A DNA stretch of 6,230 nt, from NCBI GenBank assembly GCA_022360735.1, contig JAKSCF010000647.1, forward strand, positions 1-6,230, read 5' to 3'. Origin of the DNA: Clostridia bacterium (GTDB lineage: Bacteria > Bacillota_A > Clostridia > Peptostreptococcales > JAAYPU01). Within the stretch, counting starts at the first letter, position 1. Each line of letters opens with the position of its first letter. The position numbers and the translations under genes are program-made. Shown here piece after piece: positions 5,461-6,230 of the stretch. The notes beneath the pieces are model-generated. The model did not search any database. It was not told the DNA's origin and saw nothing but the letters and a program-made list of their open reading frames with translations.

Positions 5461-5537
5461 TATCTTAAATCATAATATTTAAAATCTATTTATATTATAC
5501 AATATATGTTAACTCACGTAAACTTCATATCTTAAAT
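5461..5537 (-). promoter_or_regulatory. Promoter of the accessory operon with a candidate operator pair
   Basis: A perfect TATAAT lies at 5499-5494 on the minus strand, giving a start near 5488 and a leader of about 80 nt. The best -35 at 17-nt spacing is TTTACG, four of six matches. The 10-mer ATTTAAGATA (minus strand) occurs twice in direct orientation, at 5537-5528 (about -45) and 5470-5461 (about +20), bracketing the promoter. That arrangement suits a repressor, and the HigA-like gene of the same operon is the obvious candidate. The repeat is AT-rich in an AT-rich region, so chance is not excluded. Confidence 0.45.
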
Positions 5538-5820
5538 GAGAGTACCTTTTCCGAAGGTTATAATATCAGCTCATTGCTAGAAAATTTGAATTTGTCATAT
5601 GTACCAACTAGCTTACTGCAACATTCCTGTGTATTTGGTTCGCTCGCCTTTAGAATATTCTTGTGATTGCAATTAACAAAGTATTGGTTCAATGGTTACA
5701 GTAAGACAGGAAGAATTATATGATATAGAATCTTTATGTCATTTGATATAAAGATTCTTGAACGTCAAATACTAATGCATTCAAAAGAATTATTAAAAAG
5801 CCCAGATAGTCAATCCAATA
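5538..5820. other. Gene-less upstream region of the accessory operon
   Basis: No gene on either strand. A short palindrome ACCTT-TTCCG-AAGGT (5544-5558) lies just upstream of the operator-like repeat, and a hairpin lies at 5727-5758. No stretch matches the missing N-terminal part of the higB toxin. No integrase or transposase fragment was recognised. Confidence 0.5.
5727..5758. repeat. 11-bp perfect hairpin
   Basis: AGAATCTTTAT (5727-5737) is perfectly complementary to ATAAAGATTCT (5748-5758). The intervening bases can extend the stem (TCA/TGA). There is no T-run on either side, so it is probably not a terminator. Function unknown. Confidence 0.6.
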
Positions 5821-6053
5821 ACCTTCAGGGGGCAAGCCAGTATTTCCTATAAAAACCATGCTAACAAATTCCATAAACCTTCGATTATGATACCTGTACA
5901 TAATAGCCTATTTTATACTATTAAAGCCTTTTGCAAATGCCCTATAAATAGTTCTATAAAGGCATTGGTTCTATAATCTAAAATATATGGTTTATGAAAC
6001 CATGAAAGCTTAGCGTTGTTTTCGTAGGAAATGTTGGCTTGACCCCTTTCAGG
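5821..6053. repeat. Foldback element with long imperfect inverted arms (MITE-like or structured RNA)
   Basis: The left arm (about 5823-5879, plus) and right arm (about 6053-5989, minus) are inverted copies. Over a 33-nt core (5833-5865 versus 6041-6009) 26 positions match by eye: CAAGCCA, ATTTCCTA, AAAAC and GCTAA are shared. Both arms then end in CATAAACC. Inside are further hairpins: ATTATG/CATAAT (5884-5889, 5899-5904), AATGCC..TATA with TATA..GGCATT (5936-5946, 5955-5966), and ATGGTTT-ATG-AAACCAT (5987-6003). At least three arm mismatches would be G-U pairs in a plus-strand RNA. It encodes no protein. It could be a miniature transposable element with terminal inverted repeats, or a branched RNA. 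No target-site duplication is clear. Confidence 0.55.
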
Positions 6054-6114
6054 GCTAAGTTTTCAATACTTATATTTATTATCAGTATTATTAATAGCTT
6101 ATTGTATTAAATAT

Positions 6115-6135
6115 CAGTCAAAAGACAGTCAAAAG
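6115..6135. repeat. Two tandem copies of CAGTCAAAAG
   Basis: CAGTCAAAAG occurs at 6115-6124 and again at 6126-6135, an 11-bp unit repeated once beside the guaA terminator tail. It may be replication slippage. Confidence 0.6.
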
Positions 6136-6202
6136 CAAAAACAAACCCCCGAAAACCCTCTATTTACAAGGGTTTCGGGGGCTTTAATAGCTACTCCCAC
6201 TC
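6134..6202 (-). repeat. Right copy of guaA-end plus terminator direct repeat
   Basis: This covers the last guaA codons, the terminator hairpin and its T-rich tail. The copy at 1955-2020 preserves the order and spacing of the same elements (end-of-gene-like GAGTxGGAxT, then CCCCGAAA...CTTGTAAA...TTTTCGGGG, then T-rich). Here the sequence serves the intact gene, making this the likely original. Confidence 0.45.
6146..6181 (-). terminator. guaA rho-independent terminator
   Basis: CCCCCGAAA (6146-6154) pairs with TTTCGGGGG (6173-6181), and CCCT (6156-6159) with AGGG (6169-6172) around one bulged A. On the minus strand the stem is followed by TTTGTTTTTGCTTTT. It begins 9 nt after the guaA stop. 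Confidence 0.92.
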
Positions 6203-6230
6203 TATTGTTGCCGGCGGTTTGCTTGTAATA
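6191..6230 (-). CDS. guaA: GMP synthase (glutamine-hydrolysing), C-terminal end only
   Basis: Twelve codons enter from the right edge and end in TAG at 6193-6191. They read ITSKPPATIEWE, the highly conserved last residues of GuaA, which converts XMP to GMP using glutamine and ATP. KPPATIEWE closes the C-terminal dimerisation domain and is distinctive enough to call the gene from this fragment. Everything else lies outside the window. It has its own strong terminator. The guaA 3' end is a known insertion hotspot for genomic islands, relevant to the accessory operon that follows. Codon use here (CCG, GCA) is less AT-biased than in the kinase operon. Confidence 0.9.
   Translation of the reverse strand, partial: ITSKPPATIEWE

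Noticed and set aside
5409..6190. Integrase or transposase fragment for the island
   Set aside because: No coding frame with recombinase-like motifs was seen on either strand; only non-coding repeats remain.
1..6230. CRISPR array, tRNA or rRNA
   Set aside because: No regularly spaced direct repeats and no recognisable tRNA or rRNA segments were seen.

Overview
The window looks like chromosomal DNA from a low-to-moderate GC Bacillota (Clostridia or Negativicutes-like). This rests on strong Shine-Dalgarno sites, a TTG start, a purine riboswitch, several rho-independent terminators and an AT-rich accessory block. I cannot name the genus. Every convincing gene is on the minus strand, so the window is best read from right to left.

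The right edge (6191-6230) holds the last codons of guaA (GMP synthase), ending in the family's characteristic KPPATIEWE tail, followed by a strong terminator (6146-6181). The left part holds an AEC-family membrane transporter (663-1619) with its own promoter and terminator. Next come a minus-strand promoter, a guanine-class purine riboswitch (482-552) and a candidate attenuator (395-436), whose target gene must lie beyond position 1. The two flanks therefore read as a purine-metabolism neighbourhood.

Between guaA and the transporter lies an accessory island. Its core is a tightly coupled five-cistron operon (5408 to 2092). The first gene is a 683-residue protein: an intact Hanks-type Ser/Thr kinase joined to a TIM-barrel-like domain with a CxCxxC...H zinc motif resembling tRNA-guanine transglycosylases. 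The second is a 219-residue PD-(D/E)XK nuclease-like protein whose fold is interrupted by a winged helix. The third is a 41-codon C-terminal remnant of a HigB/RelE-type toxin. The fourth is an intact HigA-like XRE antitoxin/repressor. The fifth is a small charged protein with an antitoxin-like tail. Adjacent genes are separated by 1-4 nt or overlap. The toxin remnant starts inside the end of the nuclease gene, which suggests the kinase-nuclease pair replaced the 5' part of a higBA module and kept higA, perhaps as repressor of the new operon. A 10-bp direct repeat brackets the operon promoter and is a candidate operator.

The island is bracketed by two similar, same-orientation copies of the guaA 3' end plus its terminator (about 1955-2020 and 6134-6202). 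This fits insertion at the guaA 3' end, a known genomic-island hotspot, although no integrase is visible. The approximately 0.6 kb between guaA and the operon carries a foldback element (5821-6053) and other hairpins but no gene. The best candidate for an undescribed system is the kinase/TIM-barrel plus interrupted-nuclease operon. A role in phage defence is an inference from architecture and context, not something the sequence proves.
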